A DNA stretch of 33,754 bases from an uncultured Veillonella sp. (GTDB lineage Bacteria; Bacillota; Negativicutes; Veillonellales; Veillonellaceae): assembly GCA_915066865.1 (NCBI GenBank), contig CAJZEE010000013.1, forward strand, positions 1 to 33,754, written 5' to 3'. The notes below the pieces were generated by a model. It ran no database searches and had not been told where the DNA came from. It saw only the letters and a program-made list of their open reading frames with translations. The translations under genes and the position numbers were made by a program. Position 1 is the first letter of the stretch, and every line of letters begins with the position of its first letter. Of the stretch, positions 1 through 8,443 are shown one piece after another.

Positions 1-77
1 TGGATATTCTTATTTTCTGGCAAGCATTTACTGATTTCGCGAGCCATAGATGGCTTTTCCGCAATAAATAACCGCAT
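1..77 (-). CDS. topB: DNA topoisomerase III, N-terminal fragment (cut by window edge)
   Basis: Only the first 25 codons are inside the window. Read on the minus strand they begin MRLFIAEKPSMAREISKCLP, which is the start of the Toprim domain of type IA topoisomerase III. In this family the glutamate at residue 7 (E7 here) is a catalytic acid. The enzyme breaks and rejoins single strands to unlink replicated or recombining DNA. The start codon at 77 is preceded by a strong AAGGAGGGGG ribosome binding site (81-90). The gene diverges from prfC. The rest lies to the left of the window, so an intact length cannot be confirmed. Topoisomerase I also has an N-terminal Toprim domain, but its opening residues differ. 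Confidence 0.85.
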   Translation of the reverse strand, partial: MRLFIAEKPSMAREISKCLPENKNI

Positions 78-152
78 GGTCCCCCTCCTTAACCTAAAGA
101 TAACGGCTAAACCCCAAGCCGTTCTATGAAATCTCATTATACTACAATTTAG

Positions 153-181
153 TGGTCATAACTAGAAAAATCATGTATAAT
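153..181 (+). promoter_or_regulatory. putative promoter of prfC
   Basis: A TATAAT hexamer (176-181) has TGGTCA (153-158, 4 of 6 matches to the -35 consensus) 17 bases upstream. It lies about 75 bases before the prfC start in the topB/prfC divergent gap. The -35 match is modest. On the opposite strand TATAAT at 141-136 could serve topB, but no good -35 accompanies it. Confidence 0.4.
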
Positions 182-257
182 TTTTACGATATATAGACTG
201 TGAAAGTAGAACCTAAAGATTTATCTGCTTTTACAAACATATTAATAGAGGTGAATC

Positions 258-1853
258 ATGACATTTTTAGAAGAAGTACAACGTCGTCGTACGTTTGCTA
301 TCATATCTCACCCGGATGCGGGTAAAACAACATTAACGGAAAAATTACTATTATATGGTGGTGCTATTCACTTAGCAGGCTCCGTAAAGTCTCGTAAAAC
401 TGCAAAACACGCCGTATCCGACTGGATGGAAATCGAGAAACAACGTGGTATCTCTGTAACGAGTTCCGTATTGCAATTTGACTACGATGGTTGTCGTGTA
501 AACATCCTTGATACTCCTGGTCACCAAGACTTCTCTGAAGATACATACCGCACATTGATGGCTGCTGACAGTGCTGTTATGCTTATCGACGTAGCAAAAG
601 GCGTAGAGGCCCAAACAAAGAAACTATTTGCCGTATCTAAAGAGCGCGGTATTCCTATCTTTACATTTGTAAACAAAATTGACCATTTCGGTCGTAGCCC
701 ATTCGATCTAATGGAAGAAATCGAAAATGTTCTCGGCATTCGTACATGTCCTATGAACTGGCCTATCGGTATTAATGGCGAATACAAAGGCGTCTACGAC
801 AGAGAACACGAAACTATCGAGCTCTTTGCAAAAGACGAAACTCATGGTCAAGAAAAGTTAGCTTCCGAAAAAGGTTCATTAACAGATCCTCGTATGAAAG
901 AGTTATTAGGTGACGATGTATACCAAGCATTACTCGACGATATTGAGTTGCTAGACGTTGCTGGCGATCCATTCGATTTCGATAAGGTTCGTGCTGGTGA
1001 ATTGACCCCTATGTTTTTTGGTTCTGCTATGACGAACTTCGGGGTAAAACCATTCTTAGAAAAATTCTTGGAACTAGCTCCATCCCCTGCTCCACGACAA
1101 GCGATAGAGGAAATGGTACAACCCACTAGCGAAGACTTCTCTGCTCTAGTATTTAAAATCCAAGCAAATATGGACCCGAACCACCATGACCGTATCGTAT
1201 TTATGCGAATCTGCTCAGGTAAATTCGAAAAAGGTATGTCCGTATTACACCGCCAATCTAATAAAACAATCCGCCTATCTCAGCCTCAACAATTCTTGGC
1301 TACGGAACGTACCATCGTAGAAGATGCGTACCCAGGCGATATTATCGGTGTTTTTGATGCAGGTACTATGGGGGTAGGCGATACACTTTGTGCACAAAAA
1401 CACAAAGTAACTTTCGGTGACTTCCCTGTATTCCCTCCGGAATTCTTTGCCCGCGTATCCCCAAAAGATACTATGAAACGTAAACAGTTCCAAAAAGGTA
1501 TGACTCAATTGGCTCAAGAAGGAGCTGTTCAAATCTTTGAACAACCAGGCGCCCTTGATTCCTTCGTAGTCGGTGCCGTAGGTATGCTTCAATTTGAAGT
1601 TCTTGAGTACCGCCTCAAAAATGAATATGGCGTAGATTTATTAAATCATACTTTGCCATATGGTGTTGCTCGTTGGATTGACGGCGAAGTTGATATTGCA
1701 TCCTTGAAAGGTATAGATAATGCGATGATTGTAAAAGATAATCGCGATCGCACCGTCGTTCTTATCTCTAACGAATGGCAAATGGGTTGGGTTCAAGAGC
1801 GTAATCCGGATGTAACATTCTTAACGACCCCTAAATTACACCAAGAGCTATAA
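258..1853 (+). CDS. prfC: peptide chain release factor 3 (RF3 GTPase)
   Basis: Full-length translational GTPase of 531 residues, close to the usual length of about 529. G motifs are intact: P-loop SHPDAGKTT at 17-25, DTPGH at 85-89 and NKID at 139-142, with SAMTNFGV further on. EF-G/RF3-type domains II and III follow (for example the MLQFEVLEYRLKNEYGV stretch). RF3 drives release of RF1/RF2 from the ribosome after termination. The opening MTFLEEVQRRRTFAIISHPDAGKTT distinguishes RF3 from EF-G and from BipA/TypA. The start is supported by an AGAGGTGA ribosome binding site. The gene stands alone, divergent from topB, with a hairpin terminator about 130 bases past the stop. Nothing unusual is seen in it. 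Confidence 0.97.
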   Translation: MTFLEEVQRRRTFAIISHPDAGKTTLTEKLLLYGGAIHLAGSVKSRKTAKHAVSDWMEIEKQRGISVTSSVLQFDYDGCRVNILDTPGHQDFSEDTYRTLMAADSAVMLIDVAKGVEAQTKKLFAVSKERGIPIFTFVNKIDHFGRSPFDLMEEIENVLGIRTCPMNWPIGINGEYKGVYDREHETIELFAKDETHGQEKLASEKGSLTDPRMKELLGDDVYQALLDDIELLDVAGDPFDFDKVRAGELTPMFFGSAMTNFGVKPFLEKFLELAPSPAPRQAIEEMVQPTSEDFSALVFKIQANMDPNHHDRIVFMRICSGKFEKGMSVLHRQSNKTIRLSQPQQFLATERTIVEDAYPGDIIGVFDAGTMGVGDTLCAQKHKVTFGDFPVFPPEFFARVSPKDTMKRKQFQKGMTQLAQEGAVQIFEQPGALDSFVVGAVGMLQFEVLEYRLKNEYGVDLLNHTLPYGVARWIDGEVDIASLKGIDNAMIVKDNRDRTVVLISNEWQMGWVQERNPDVTFLTTPKLHQEL

Positions 1854-1979
1854 CTTCTAATTAACTTATTACTAGGTCTATACATTTTAGTTATATCTTA
1901 ACATGCATTTATAGAGCGAATTTATCGCTATATATAATTTAGAGTCTTACTAAATCAACATAAAAATATTAAGTTTTAG

Positions 1980-2038
1980 AACTGGAGTATATTTTATACG
2001 ATTATAAATATAAAAAATATATTCCAGTTTATTTTTTT
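1980..2038 (+). terminator. intrinsic terminator downstream of prfC
   Basis: Arms 1980-1995 and 2014-2029 form a 16-bp stem with one G-U pair and an 18-base loop, followed by a T-rich run at 2027-2038. It is the only convincing terminator in the prfC-gltS gap. Confidence 0.65.
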
Positions 2039-2040
2039 AT

Positions 2041-2298
2041 AACAAGAAGGAAAATCACAGATTTAAGTCGAATACATATAGTATGATTATGTACATAAGT
2101 AATATATATTATTACTTTTCTATATTTATATGTATAATCATAAAATTAGTTTTATTAATATTATTGTTTTTTGTGTTGTTATGAGTGTTTAAAGATAAAG
2201 ATATAAACTTTTTATACGTTATATATTCTATAGTATTTTTTGACCATTCATGATACCATAAAACTCAGATTTATTTTTTATTTTAAAGGAGTGATTTT
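2041..2298 (+). other. AT-rich intergenic region upstream of gltS with nested inverted repeats
   Basis: No gene is seen here. It holds a nested dyad: inner arms AAGTAATA (2097-2104) and TATTACTT (2110-2117), and outer arms 2082-2096 and 2130-2142 sharing 13 positions. The gltS ribosome binding site AAAGGAG follows at the right end. I could not place a confident sigma-70 promoter. The dyad could be an operator or a folded leader, or a chance result of very high A+T. Confidence 0.3.
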
Positions 2299-3546
2299 AT
2301 GCCACTTATTGACTTAGCCTTAGTCAACAATGTATGGACCTTAAAACTGTCCATGATTCAAACTGTAGGTCTTGCCGTAATTACCTTATTCATCGGTACT
2401 TGGATCAATAAGCATTCCAAGTTCTTACAACGTATGTGTATGCCTGCACCAGCTGTAGGTGCTCTACCCTTTGCATTTTTAACTGCTATTTTGTCTTATT
2501 ATAAAATTTTAAACATTACCTTTGAAGGTTCCTTACAAACATTTTTAATGCTTGCCTTCTTTACCACGATCGGTTTAATGGCATCCTTAAAAGTCCTCAA
2601 AAAGGGCGGTATCTTTATTATTTTCTTCTTCTTAGCATGTGCAGTGTGGATTGTAGTACAAAATACTGCAGGTATTATGATTGCCAAAGCATTAGGGATT
2701 GAGCCGATTATCGGCATCATGGCAGGTTCTGTATCTATGATTGGCGGCCTTGGTACAGCTGGTGCCTTTGGTCCATATTACGAGCAATTACTTGGTATCC
2801 CTGGTACCGCTTCCGCAGCAGTTGCAGCTGCAACATTCGGCATGGTAGCTGGTACAATCCTCGGCGCGCCTGTAGGTGAACGCATTATTAAAATGCATAA
2901 AGTTAAAACACCTTATGAAAATCCTGAATTAATGGAGGATGAAGGCATCGATATAATTGAAGATCACGTTGAGAGCGGCGGCAAACAATTTAACTCTCAA
3001 GATCTTTTAACAATTTGTATGTGGATTGGCCTTGCATTAGGTATCGGTACCATCGTAAGTGCTGGATTGTCTGTTCTTACTCCACTACCTGCATATATTG
3101 GCGCTATGATTTGTGCAGCAGTAATTCGTAACTTTGGTGATTTTACTAAAGCATACAAAATCAACGATGCAGCTCTTGATGCAGTATCTAATGTAGCATT
3201 ATCATTATTCGTAACAATGGCTATCAACAGCTTAAAGTTAGTTCAATTAATTGATCTTGCTTTACCACTCATTACAATCTTAGTTGTACAAATGGCACTT
3301 ATCTGTGTATTTGCATACCTTATTTACTTCCTCTTTGGTCGCAACTACGATGCAGTCATGCTTGGTTCCGGAGCTATCGGTTTCGGTTTAGGTGCTACAC
3401 CAAACGCATTAGTTAACATGTTATCCTTAGCAAGTAAACACGGCCCATCTCCTCGTGCTTGGCTCGTAGTTTCCTTAGTAGGTGCATTCTTAATTGACTT
3501 TGCAAATGCTTTCCTCATTACAACCATGGCTGGTATTCTTTACTAA
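2299..3546 (+). CDS. gltS: sodium/glutamate symporter
   Basis: A 415-residue polytopic membrane protein of the ESS/GltS family (E. coli GltS has 401 residues). It takes up glutamate with Na+ across the inner membrane. Hydrophobic segments run the whole length, with a hydrophilic central loop at about 205-235 (ENPELMEDEGIDIIEDHVES). Glycine-rich re-entrant-like segments occur in both halves: SMIGGLGTAGAFGP near 148-161 and GSGAIGFGLGATPNALVNM near 355-373, matching the inverted two-repeat architecture of the family. The start has an AAAGGAG ribosome binding site. It is a single-gene unit closed by a strong terminator. Substrate choice (glutamate or another anionic amino acid) is inferred from the family only. 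Confidence 0.93.
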   Translation: MPLIDLALVNNVWTLKLSMIQTVGLAVITLFIGTWINKHSKFLQRMCMPAPAVGALPFAFLTAILSYYKILNITFEGSLQTFLMLAFFTTIGLMASLKVLKKGGIFIIFFFLACAVWIVVQNTAGIMIAKALGIEPIIGIMAGSVSMIGGLGTAGAFGPYYEQLLGIPGTASAAVAAATFGMVAGTILGAPVGERIIKMHKVKTPYENPELMEDEGIDIIEDHVESGGKQFNSQDLLTICMWIGLALGIGTIVSAGLSVLTPLPAYIGAMICAAVIRNFGDFTKAYKINDAALDAVSNVALSLFVTMAINSLKLVQLIDLALPLITILVVQMALICVFAYLIYFLFGRNYDAVMLGSGAIGFGLGATPNALVNMLSLASKHGPSPRAWLVVSLVGAFLIDFANAFLITTMAGILY

Positions 3547-3550
3547 CTAA

Positions 3551-3575
3551 AAAGGACCCATTCGGGTCCTTTTTT
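3551..3575 (+). terminator. intrinsic terminator of gltS
   Basis: Stem AAAGGACCC / GGGTCCTTT (9 bp) with a 4-base loop, followed by a T run. It begins four bases after the gltS stop. Confidence 0.9.
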
Positions 3576-3579
3576 CATG

Positions 3580-3624
3580 AAAAAAGAGCTTACTGGAATG
3601 ATATTTTATCAGTCCAATAAGCTC
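3580..3624 (-). terminator. intrinsic terminator of rnmV-rsmA
   Basis: Arms GAGCTTACTGGA (3586-3597) and TCCAATAAGCTC (3613-3624) pair over 12 positions with one imperfect pair. On the minus strand a run of T (complement of 3580-3585) follows. It lies 13 bases beyond the rsmA stop, in the convergent gltS/rsmA gap. Confidence 0.85.
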
Positions 3625-3637
3625 TTTATGTATTATA

Positions 3638-4492
3638 CTATTTGATTAAAGCTGCCCATGCATTAGCCACATCAGCAAATTCTTGAAGGCTAAAGGTTTC
3701 CCCTCTTCGTTGGCCATCAATATTTGCTTTTACCAAGATATCATCGATTTGTTCTTTTGAAAGTCCTGTGGTACGCATCGTATTGGCAAATGTTTTACGG
3801 CGTTGCGCAAAACCTGCTTTCACAACGCGAAAGAATAGTTTCTCATCAATCACATCTACAGGTGGTTTATCACGCAATACGCAACGAATAACAGAACTAG
3901 TTACTGCTGGAGCTGGTAAAAAGGATTTAGGTGGTACATCGAGGACAATATCTGGTTCCGCATAATACTGAACAGCAACAGATAATGCACCATAGTCCTT
4001 TGTGCCCGGCTTTGCTACCATGCGTAAAGCTACCTCTTTTTGCACCATCACAACGAGACGTTCAATAGGTAATTTACTTTCCAACAAAGACATAATAATA
4101 GGTGTGGTAATATAGTATGGCAAATTGGCAACCACTTTAAAAGGTTTTTGATTCATAATCGTTGGCAAATCAAGCTTTAACACATCACCATGAATGATAC
4201 GTACATTGTCATAAGATGCCAATGTCGTATCTAGTACCTCTAATAAGCGACGATCTAACTCAATAGCCGTTACATCTGCCCCACTTTGAGCTAAACCTTG
4301 TGTCAACGTACCAATACCAGGACCGACCTCTAGGACAGGTTCCCCTACGGTTAATTCCGCAGCATGTACAATTTCATCAACTATGCCTCGCTTAATAAGA
4401 AAATTTTGCCCTAGCTTTTTGCTCATTTTAATATCAGAGCGCTTACATATATAATGCACAACCTCTGGGCTTGCAATTACTGATTCTAACAT
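3638..4492 (-). CDS. rsmA: 16S rRNA (adenine1518-N6/adenine1519-N6) dimethyltransferase
   Basis: SAM-dependent KsgA/RsmA, 284 residues from the chosen start. It dimethylates two adjacent adenines in helix 45 of 16S rRNA during 30S maturation. Visible motifs are KLGQNFLIKRG near the N-terminus, the SAM-binding EVGPGIGTLTQG, and the catalytic motif IV NLPYYITTPI. The start at 4492 is preferred because AGGAG lies 5 bases upstream; a longer in-frame reading to 4534 would run into rnmV and has no ribosome binding site. It follows rnmV by 13 bases, the same rnmV-ksgA pairing as in Bacillus, and joins two rRNA-processing steps in one transcript. Confidence 0.96.
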   Translation of the reverse strand: MLESVIASPEVVHYICKRSDIKMSKKLGQNFLIKRGIVDEIVHAAELTVGEPVLEVGPGIGTLTQGLAQSGADVTAIELDRRLLEVLDTTLASYDNVRIIHGDVLKLDLPTIMNQKPFKVVANLPYYITTPIIMSLLESKLPIERLVVMVQKEVALRMVAKPGTKDYGALSVAVQYYAEPDIVLDVPPKSFLPAPAVTSSVIRCVLRDKPPVDVIDEKLFFRVVKAGFAQRRKTFANTMRTTGLSKEQIDDILVKANIDGQRRGETFSLQEFADVANAWAALIK

Positions 4493-4505
4493 CTTAACTC
4501 CTATT

Positions 4506-5033
4506 TTAACAATGTACTGCCTCTTCATAAGCATCTCGAGTTATACCATAATGATTTAAACGATACAAAAATTGTTTCCCATTACCGTATCCAATACCTA
4601 ATTTAGCACCAATAACTGCTCGACGAGCCGCACTATCAGGCATACCGGACAGTCCGTGACGCACTAAGTCCACCATAGTAAATTCGTTGGATGATTCTAA
4701 AGACTCTACGTGTAATGTAGATAGAGCCTTTCTGATTGACTCAGGAGAGGCTTGTTCTATGCCAATGTCATCATTTGCAAATGCTTCGTCGCGAGGGACA
4801 AAAGCATGTTGTGCATTAGGGAATTTCTTCGTCAAGACACGTCGAATTCGTTCCCCTGCCGTATCAGGATCCGTTAATATGATAATGCCACGTTTCTCAT
4901 AGGCAACGCGAATCATATCGATAACACCTTTTCGAAGAGTGAAACCTTCTGTAGCAATACAATCAGCCTCTACAGCTTGAGCGATACGCTGAATATCAGA
5001 TTTTCCTTCCACGACAATGACTTGTTTTAGCAT
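4506..5033 (-). CDS. rnmV: ribonuclease M5 (5S rRNA maturation)
   Basis: A 175-residue Toprim nuclease. RNase M5 trims precursor 5S rRNA to its mature ends in Firmicutes. The Toprim signature is present: VVEGKSD near the N-terminus (catalytic Glu) and the DxD motif within LTDPDTAGERIR. The C-terminal half (LSGMPDSAARRAVIGAKLGIGYGNGKQFLYRL) resembles the RNA-binding tail of M5. The start at 5033 has AAAGGGGG just upstream; a longer in-frame extension to 5207 crosses the divergent lysR start and adds a hydrophobic leader unlike the family, so it was rejected. It is the first gene of the rnmV-rsmA pair. Confidence 0.95.
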   Translation of the reverse strand: MLKQVIVVEGKSDIQRIAQAVEADCIATEGFTLRKGVIDMIRVAYEKRGIIILTDPDTAGERIRRVLTKKFPNAQHAFVPRDEAFANDDIGIEQASPESIRKALSTLHVESLESSNEFTMVDLVRHGLSGMPDSAARRAVIGAKLGIGYGNGKQFLYRLNHYGITRDAYEEAVHC

Positions 5034-5079
5034 AAATCCCCCTTTTATTCTATTAGTACATTGTAACATATATATAACA

Positions 5080-5108
5080 TTGCTTAAATACTTATAATCG
5101 AGTAGTAT
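5080..5108 (+). promoter_or_regulatory. putative promoter of the lysR gene
   Basis: TTGCTT (5080-5085), a 17-base spacer and TAGTAT (5103-5108), about 30 bases before the lysR start. A separate TATAAT at 5093-5098 has no matching -35. The site lies in the rnmV/lysR divergent gap, where LysR proteins often autoregulate. Confidence 0.4.
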
Positions 5109-5139
5109 TAATAGTGTAATATATAAAAGGAGGCCAATC

Positions 5140-6078
5140 ATGACCTTACAACAATTAAAATATGTAACAACAATTGCCAATATAGGTAGCATTAGCGAAG
5201 CTGCCAAGAGATTATTTGTGTCTCAACCAAGCCTTACCAAAGCGATTAAAGAACTAGAGAAAGAAATGGGCATCACCATTTTCGATCGCACCAATAAAGG
5301 AATTACCGTATCCAAAGAAGGGGAACGCTTTCTCGGCTATGCGCGCCAAGTGCTGGAGCAAGCAGCCCTTTTAGAGGAACAATATAAAAGCCAAAGCGGC
5401 GGTAAAAAACAATTCTCCGTGTCTACCCAACACTATTCCTTTGCAGTCAATGCCTTTGTAGAGCTTTTAAAAGGCGCTGGAATCGACCAATACGATGTAT
5501 CCTTACGAGAAACACAAACCTATGAAATCATCGATGACGTAGCTCATATGAAGAGTGAAATTGGTTTACTCTATTATAATGATTTCAACCGTCCTGTATT
5601 GGAAAAACTGATTCATACTAATGAATTAACCTTTACAGAATTATTTACGGCCCATCCTCATATCTTTATTGGTAAAACACATCCATTAGCCAATAAAGAG
5701 GTCGTCTCTATGGACGAATTAGAAGAATATCCATATATTTCCTTTGAACAAGGTGATCATAATTCCTTCTACTTCTCTGAAGAAATCTTTAGTACCGTAG
5801 TACGCCCAAAACATATTCGTGTTCGCGATAGAGCATCTTTATTTAGTTTACTGCTTGGCCTTGATGGATACACTGTATCTAGTGGTGTAATCGATAAAGA
5901 GGTAAATGGTGAAAACATCATTTCAGTACCACTTGCCGAAGAAGGTTTAATGCACATCGGTTATATTACTAATAATAAAATGCAACGCAGCCGTTTGGGT
6001 CAAGAATATATCCATGCCCTAGAACAATATGTTAGCAACTACGGTAGACATATTAAATTGCCGGAAAATAAAAAATAA
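5140..6078 (+). CDS. LysR-family transcriptional regulator
   Basis: 312 residues, typical LysR length. The N-terminal winged helix-turn-helix (about 1-60) is clear: LKYVTTIANIGSISEAAKRL then VSQPSLTKAIKELEKEMGI and LFDR-like IFDRTNKGITVSKEGERF. A helical linker (about 60-90) is followed by a two-lobed effector-binding domain (about 95-300). An AAAGGAGG ribosome binding site precedes the ATG. A terminator separates it from the MetE-like and MsrAB genes on the same strand, so it may control them (compare MetR or MtaR), but that is inference from position only. No other neighbour suggests its effector. The particular LysR subfamily is not recognised. Confidence 0.92.
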   Translation: MTLQQLKYVTTIANIGSISEAAKRLFVSQPSLTKAIKELEKEMGITIFDRTNKGITVSKEGERFLGYARQVLEQAALLEEQYKSQSGGKKQFSVSTQHYSFAVNAFVELLKGAGIDQYDVSLRETQTYEIIDDVAHMKSEIGLLYYNDFNRPVLEKLIHTNELTFTELFTAHPHIFIGKTHPLANKEVVSMDELEEYPYISFEQGDHNSFYFSEEIFSTVVRPKHIRVRDRASLFSLLLGLDGYTVSSGVIDKEVNGENIISVPLAEEGLMHIGYITNNKMQRSRLGQEYIHALEQYVSNYGRHIKLPENKK

Positions 6079-6150
6079 TTACATATCATATTATTTATAA
6101 GTCTATATAACACTATTGTTTAATTTAGTTCGATCAAATAATATATTAAT

Positions 6151-6179
6151 AAAGCACTCTCTTTTTAGAGAGTGCTTTT
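6151..6179 (+). terminator. intrinsic terminator of lysR
   Basis: Perfect 12-bp stem AAAGCACTCTCT / AGAGAGTGCTTT with a T4 loop, followed by T residues. It separates lysR from the next gene. Confidence 0.9.
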
Positions 6180-6335
6180 CTATAGGTATAACTTATCGAG
6201 CAATTATTTACATCAACATAACTTTAAACTATATCCAACTTAAACATATTGATATTTTTATATATAATCATACTTCGCTATAATAAACCTATCGAAATTA
6301 TCGGTTTTACCGTTTATATAAGGAGGATTATTATT

Positions 6336-7457
6336 ATGGCTAAACATACAGCACCATTCCACTTTGATATCGTAGGTTCTTTCCTACGTCCTGCAGAATT
6401 AAAAGAAGCACGCGAAGCTTTCAATAACGGAAATATTACTAGAGAAGAATTAACAGCCGTTGAAGATCGTCTCATTACAGACCTCATTCAAAAACAAAAG
6501 GCTGCTGGTTTACCAGTTATTACAGATGGCGAATTTCGCCGTGCCTATTGGCATCTAGATTTCATGTGGGGCTTTAACGGCGTAAAAGAAATCGAACTGG
6601 AACACGGTTACAAATTTGTCGGTCAAGAAACAGCGCCAGGTTCCCTCGCCCTTACTGGTAAAATTACGGGAACAAACCACCCATTCGTTGAGCATTTCAA
6701 ATTTGTAAAACAATTTGAAGACGAAAATACTACGGCGCGTCAAACAATCCCAGCCCCATCCCAATTCTTAGCTGAATTATTTCGTGAGGATAACGGCATT
6801 ACAACACGCTCCTTCTACCCTGATTTAGAAGAACTCATTCAAGATATTGCAGCTGCCTATCGCCAAGTGATTAAAGACCTTTATGATGCAGGTTGCCGCA
6901 ACATTCAATTTGATGACTGTACTTGGGGCATGTGTTGTGACCATGATTATTGGACAGGTCGCCAAAAGGATAAAAGCGTAACCATCGAAGGAGAAACTGC
7001 TAAATATTTACGTTTAAATAACTTGGCACTCGAAGGTCGCCCTAAAGATTTAGTATTTACTACACATGTATGTCGCGGTAATTACAACTCTACCTGGGCT
7101 GCTAGCGGTGGTTACGAACCTATCGCCCCTATTCTATTTGCCAAAGAGAATGTAGACGCTTATTACTTAGAGTTTGATGATGATCGTTCTGGAGGTTTTG
7201 AGCCATTGCGTGAAGTATCTCCTAATAAGAAAGTTGTATTAGGCCTTATCACATCTAAACGCCCAGAGTTAGAAGACAAAGAAGTCATCAAAGAACGTAT
7301 CAAAGAAGCGACAAAATATATCCCCCTCGAAAGACTTTGCTTATCCCCTCAATGCGGCTTTGCATCCTGTGAAATCGGTAACCAATTGACCGAGGAAGAA
7401 CAATGGGCTAAACTAGCATTAGTTAAAGAAATAGCTCAAGAAGTATGGGGTGATTAA
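6336..7457 (+). CDS. short MetE-like (cobalamin-independent) methyltransferase, YxjG/YxjH type
   Basis: 373 residues corresponding only to the C-terminal catalytic barrel of MetE, as in the B. subtilis YxjG/YxjH group (about 378 residues). These are annotated as methyltetrahydropteroyltriglutamate-homocysteine methyltransferases that make methionine, although the true methyl donor of the short forms is less certain. Zinc-ligand-like residues are present: His and Cys in THVCRGNYNS, Glu in YLEFDDDRSGGFEPL and Cys in LSPQCGFAS. The start at 6336 is chosen for the AAGGAGG at 6320-6326; an upstream in-frame extension is hydrophobic and has no ribosome binding site. The next gene, msrAB, begins at the base after its stop, so the two are co-transcribed. 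Confidence 0.88.
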   Translation: MAKHTAPFHFDIVGSFLRPAELKEAREAFNNGNITREELTAVEDRLITDLIQKQKAAGLPVITDGEFRRAYWHLDFMWGFNGVKEIELEHGYKFVGQETAPGSLALTGKITGTNHPFVEHFKFVKQFEDENTTARQTIPAPSQFLAELFREDNGITTRSFYPDLEELIQDIAAAYRQVIKDLYDAGCRNIQFDDCTWGMCCDHDYWTGRQKDKSVTIEGETAKYLRLNNLALEGRPKDLVFTTHVCRGNYNSTWAASGGYEPIAPILFAKENVDAYYLEFDDDRSGGFEPLREVSPNKKVVLGLITSKRPELEDKEVIKERIKEATKYIPLERLCLSPQCGFASCEIGNQLTEEEQWAKLALVKEIAQEVWGD

Positions 7458-8396
7458 ATGAATGAACATACAATATATTTAGGTGGCGGTTGTTTCTGGG
7501 GCCTTCAAGGGTACATCAGAAAAATCTCCGGTGTCCTTTCTACTGAAGTCGGCTATGCTAATGGTCCTACAGAGAATCCAAGTTATGAAGATGTATGCCA
7601 CAATAGTGGCCACGTAGAAGCCCTCAAGGTTACTTACGATGCTGATATACTATCTTTAGACCACTTAATTCAATATTTCCTACGCGCTATCGATCCATTT
7701 AGCGTTAATAAACAAGGTGGCGACGTAGGCATTCAATATCGTACGGGTATTTATTATACTAATCCAACAGATAAGACCGTTATTGAAAGCACCTTAGCTC
7801 GTGCTCAAGCCTTTGAAGGCAAACCATTTGCTATCGAAGTATTGCCTTTAGAGAACTACTACTCTGCTGAGGAATATCATCAAGATTACTTAGACAAAAA
7901 TCCTAATGGCTATTGTCACATTCCATTAGGTCTATCCGATGAACCACTTATCGATGATAATGCATATGCTAAACCTTCCCAGGAAGATTTAAAGACTTTA
8001 ACACCGCAAGAGTTTGAAGTAACTCAAAACTCTGCTACCGATGCACCTTTCAGCCATGAACTAACAGATGAGTTCAAAGCAGGTCTCTACGTAGATATTA
8101 CGACTGGAGAACCCCTTTTTGTATCAGCCCATAAATTCGATTCCCATTGTGGCTGGCCTAGCTTTACTAAGCCAATAGCTAAAGATGTTATCAAATATTA
8201 CCAAGATGACTCACATGGTATGAATCGCATAGAAGTTCGTAGTCGCATTGGTAATGCTCATTTAGGTCATGTATTTGAAGATGGGCCTAATGGCGCTCTT
8301 CGTTACTGTATCAATGGATCTGCTTTAAAATTTATTCCTAAAGAAGAATTAAAAGGTACCAAATACGAATACTTAATTCCATATATTGAGGACTAG
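7458..8396 (+). CDS. msrAB: fused methionine sulfoxide reductase A/B
   Basis: A 312-residue fusion that repairs both stereoisomers of oxidised methionine. The N-terminal MsrA domain (about 1-155) has GGGCFWG with catalytic Cys12, and ENYYSAEEYHQDYL. The C-terminal MsrB domain (about 170-312) has HCGWPSF, IGNAHLGHVFEDGP and RYCINGSALKF with catalytic Cys284. The paired CxxC zinc motifs of many MsrB proteins are absent (the first would fall near LYVDITTGEPLF), so this is a zinc-free form as in several MsrAB fusions. No secretion signal is seen, so it should be cytoplasmic. It abuts the MetE-like gene, coupling methionine synthesis to methionine repair. Confidence 0.96.
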   Translation: MNEHTIYLGGGCFWGLQGYIRKISGVLSTEVGYANGPTENPSYEDVCHNSGHVEALKVTYDADILSLDHLIQYFLRAIDPFSVNKQGGDVGIQYRTGIYYTNPTDKTVIESTLARAQAFEGKPFAIEVLPLENYYSAEEYHQDYLDKNPNGYCHIPLGLSDEPLIDDNAYAKPSQEDLKTLTPQEFEVTQNSATDAPFSHELTDEFKAGLYVDITTGEPLFVSAHKFDSHCGWPSFTKPIAKDVIKYYQDDSHGMNRIEVRSRIGNAHLGHVFEDGPNGALRYCINGSALKFIPKEELKGTKYEYLIPYIED

Positions 8397-8404
8397 TTAA
8401 AATG

Positions 8405-8436
8405 AAAGGACGCCATACATATGTAAGGCGTCCTTT
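8405..8436. terminator. bidirectional terminator between msrAB and the 3D-domain gene
   Basis: Stem AAAGGACGCC / GGCGTCCTTT (10 bp) with a partly palindromic loop. T-rich sequence follows on the plus strand, and a weaker T run follows on the minus strand. It lies between two convergent genes. Confidence 0.85.
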
Positions 8437-8443
8437 TATTATA

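Noticed and set aside
6180..6335. SAM or other methionine riboswitch before the MetE-like gene
   Set aside because: The stretch is short and A+T-rich, with no conserved riboswitch core or terminator/antiterminator pair after the lysR terminator.
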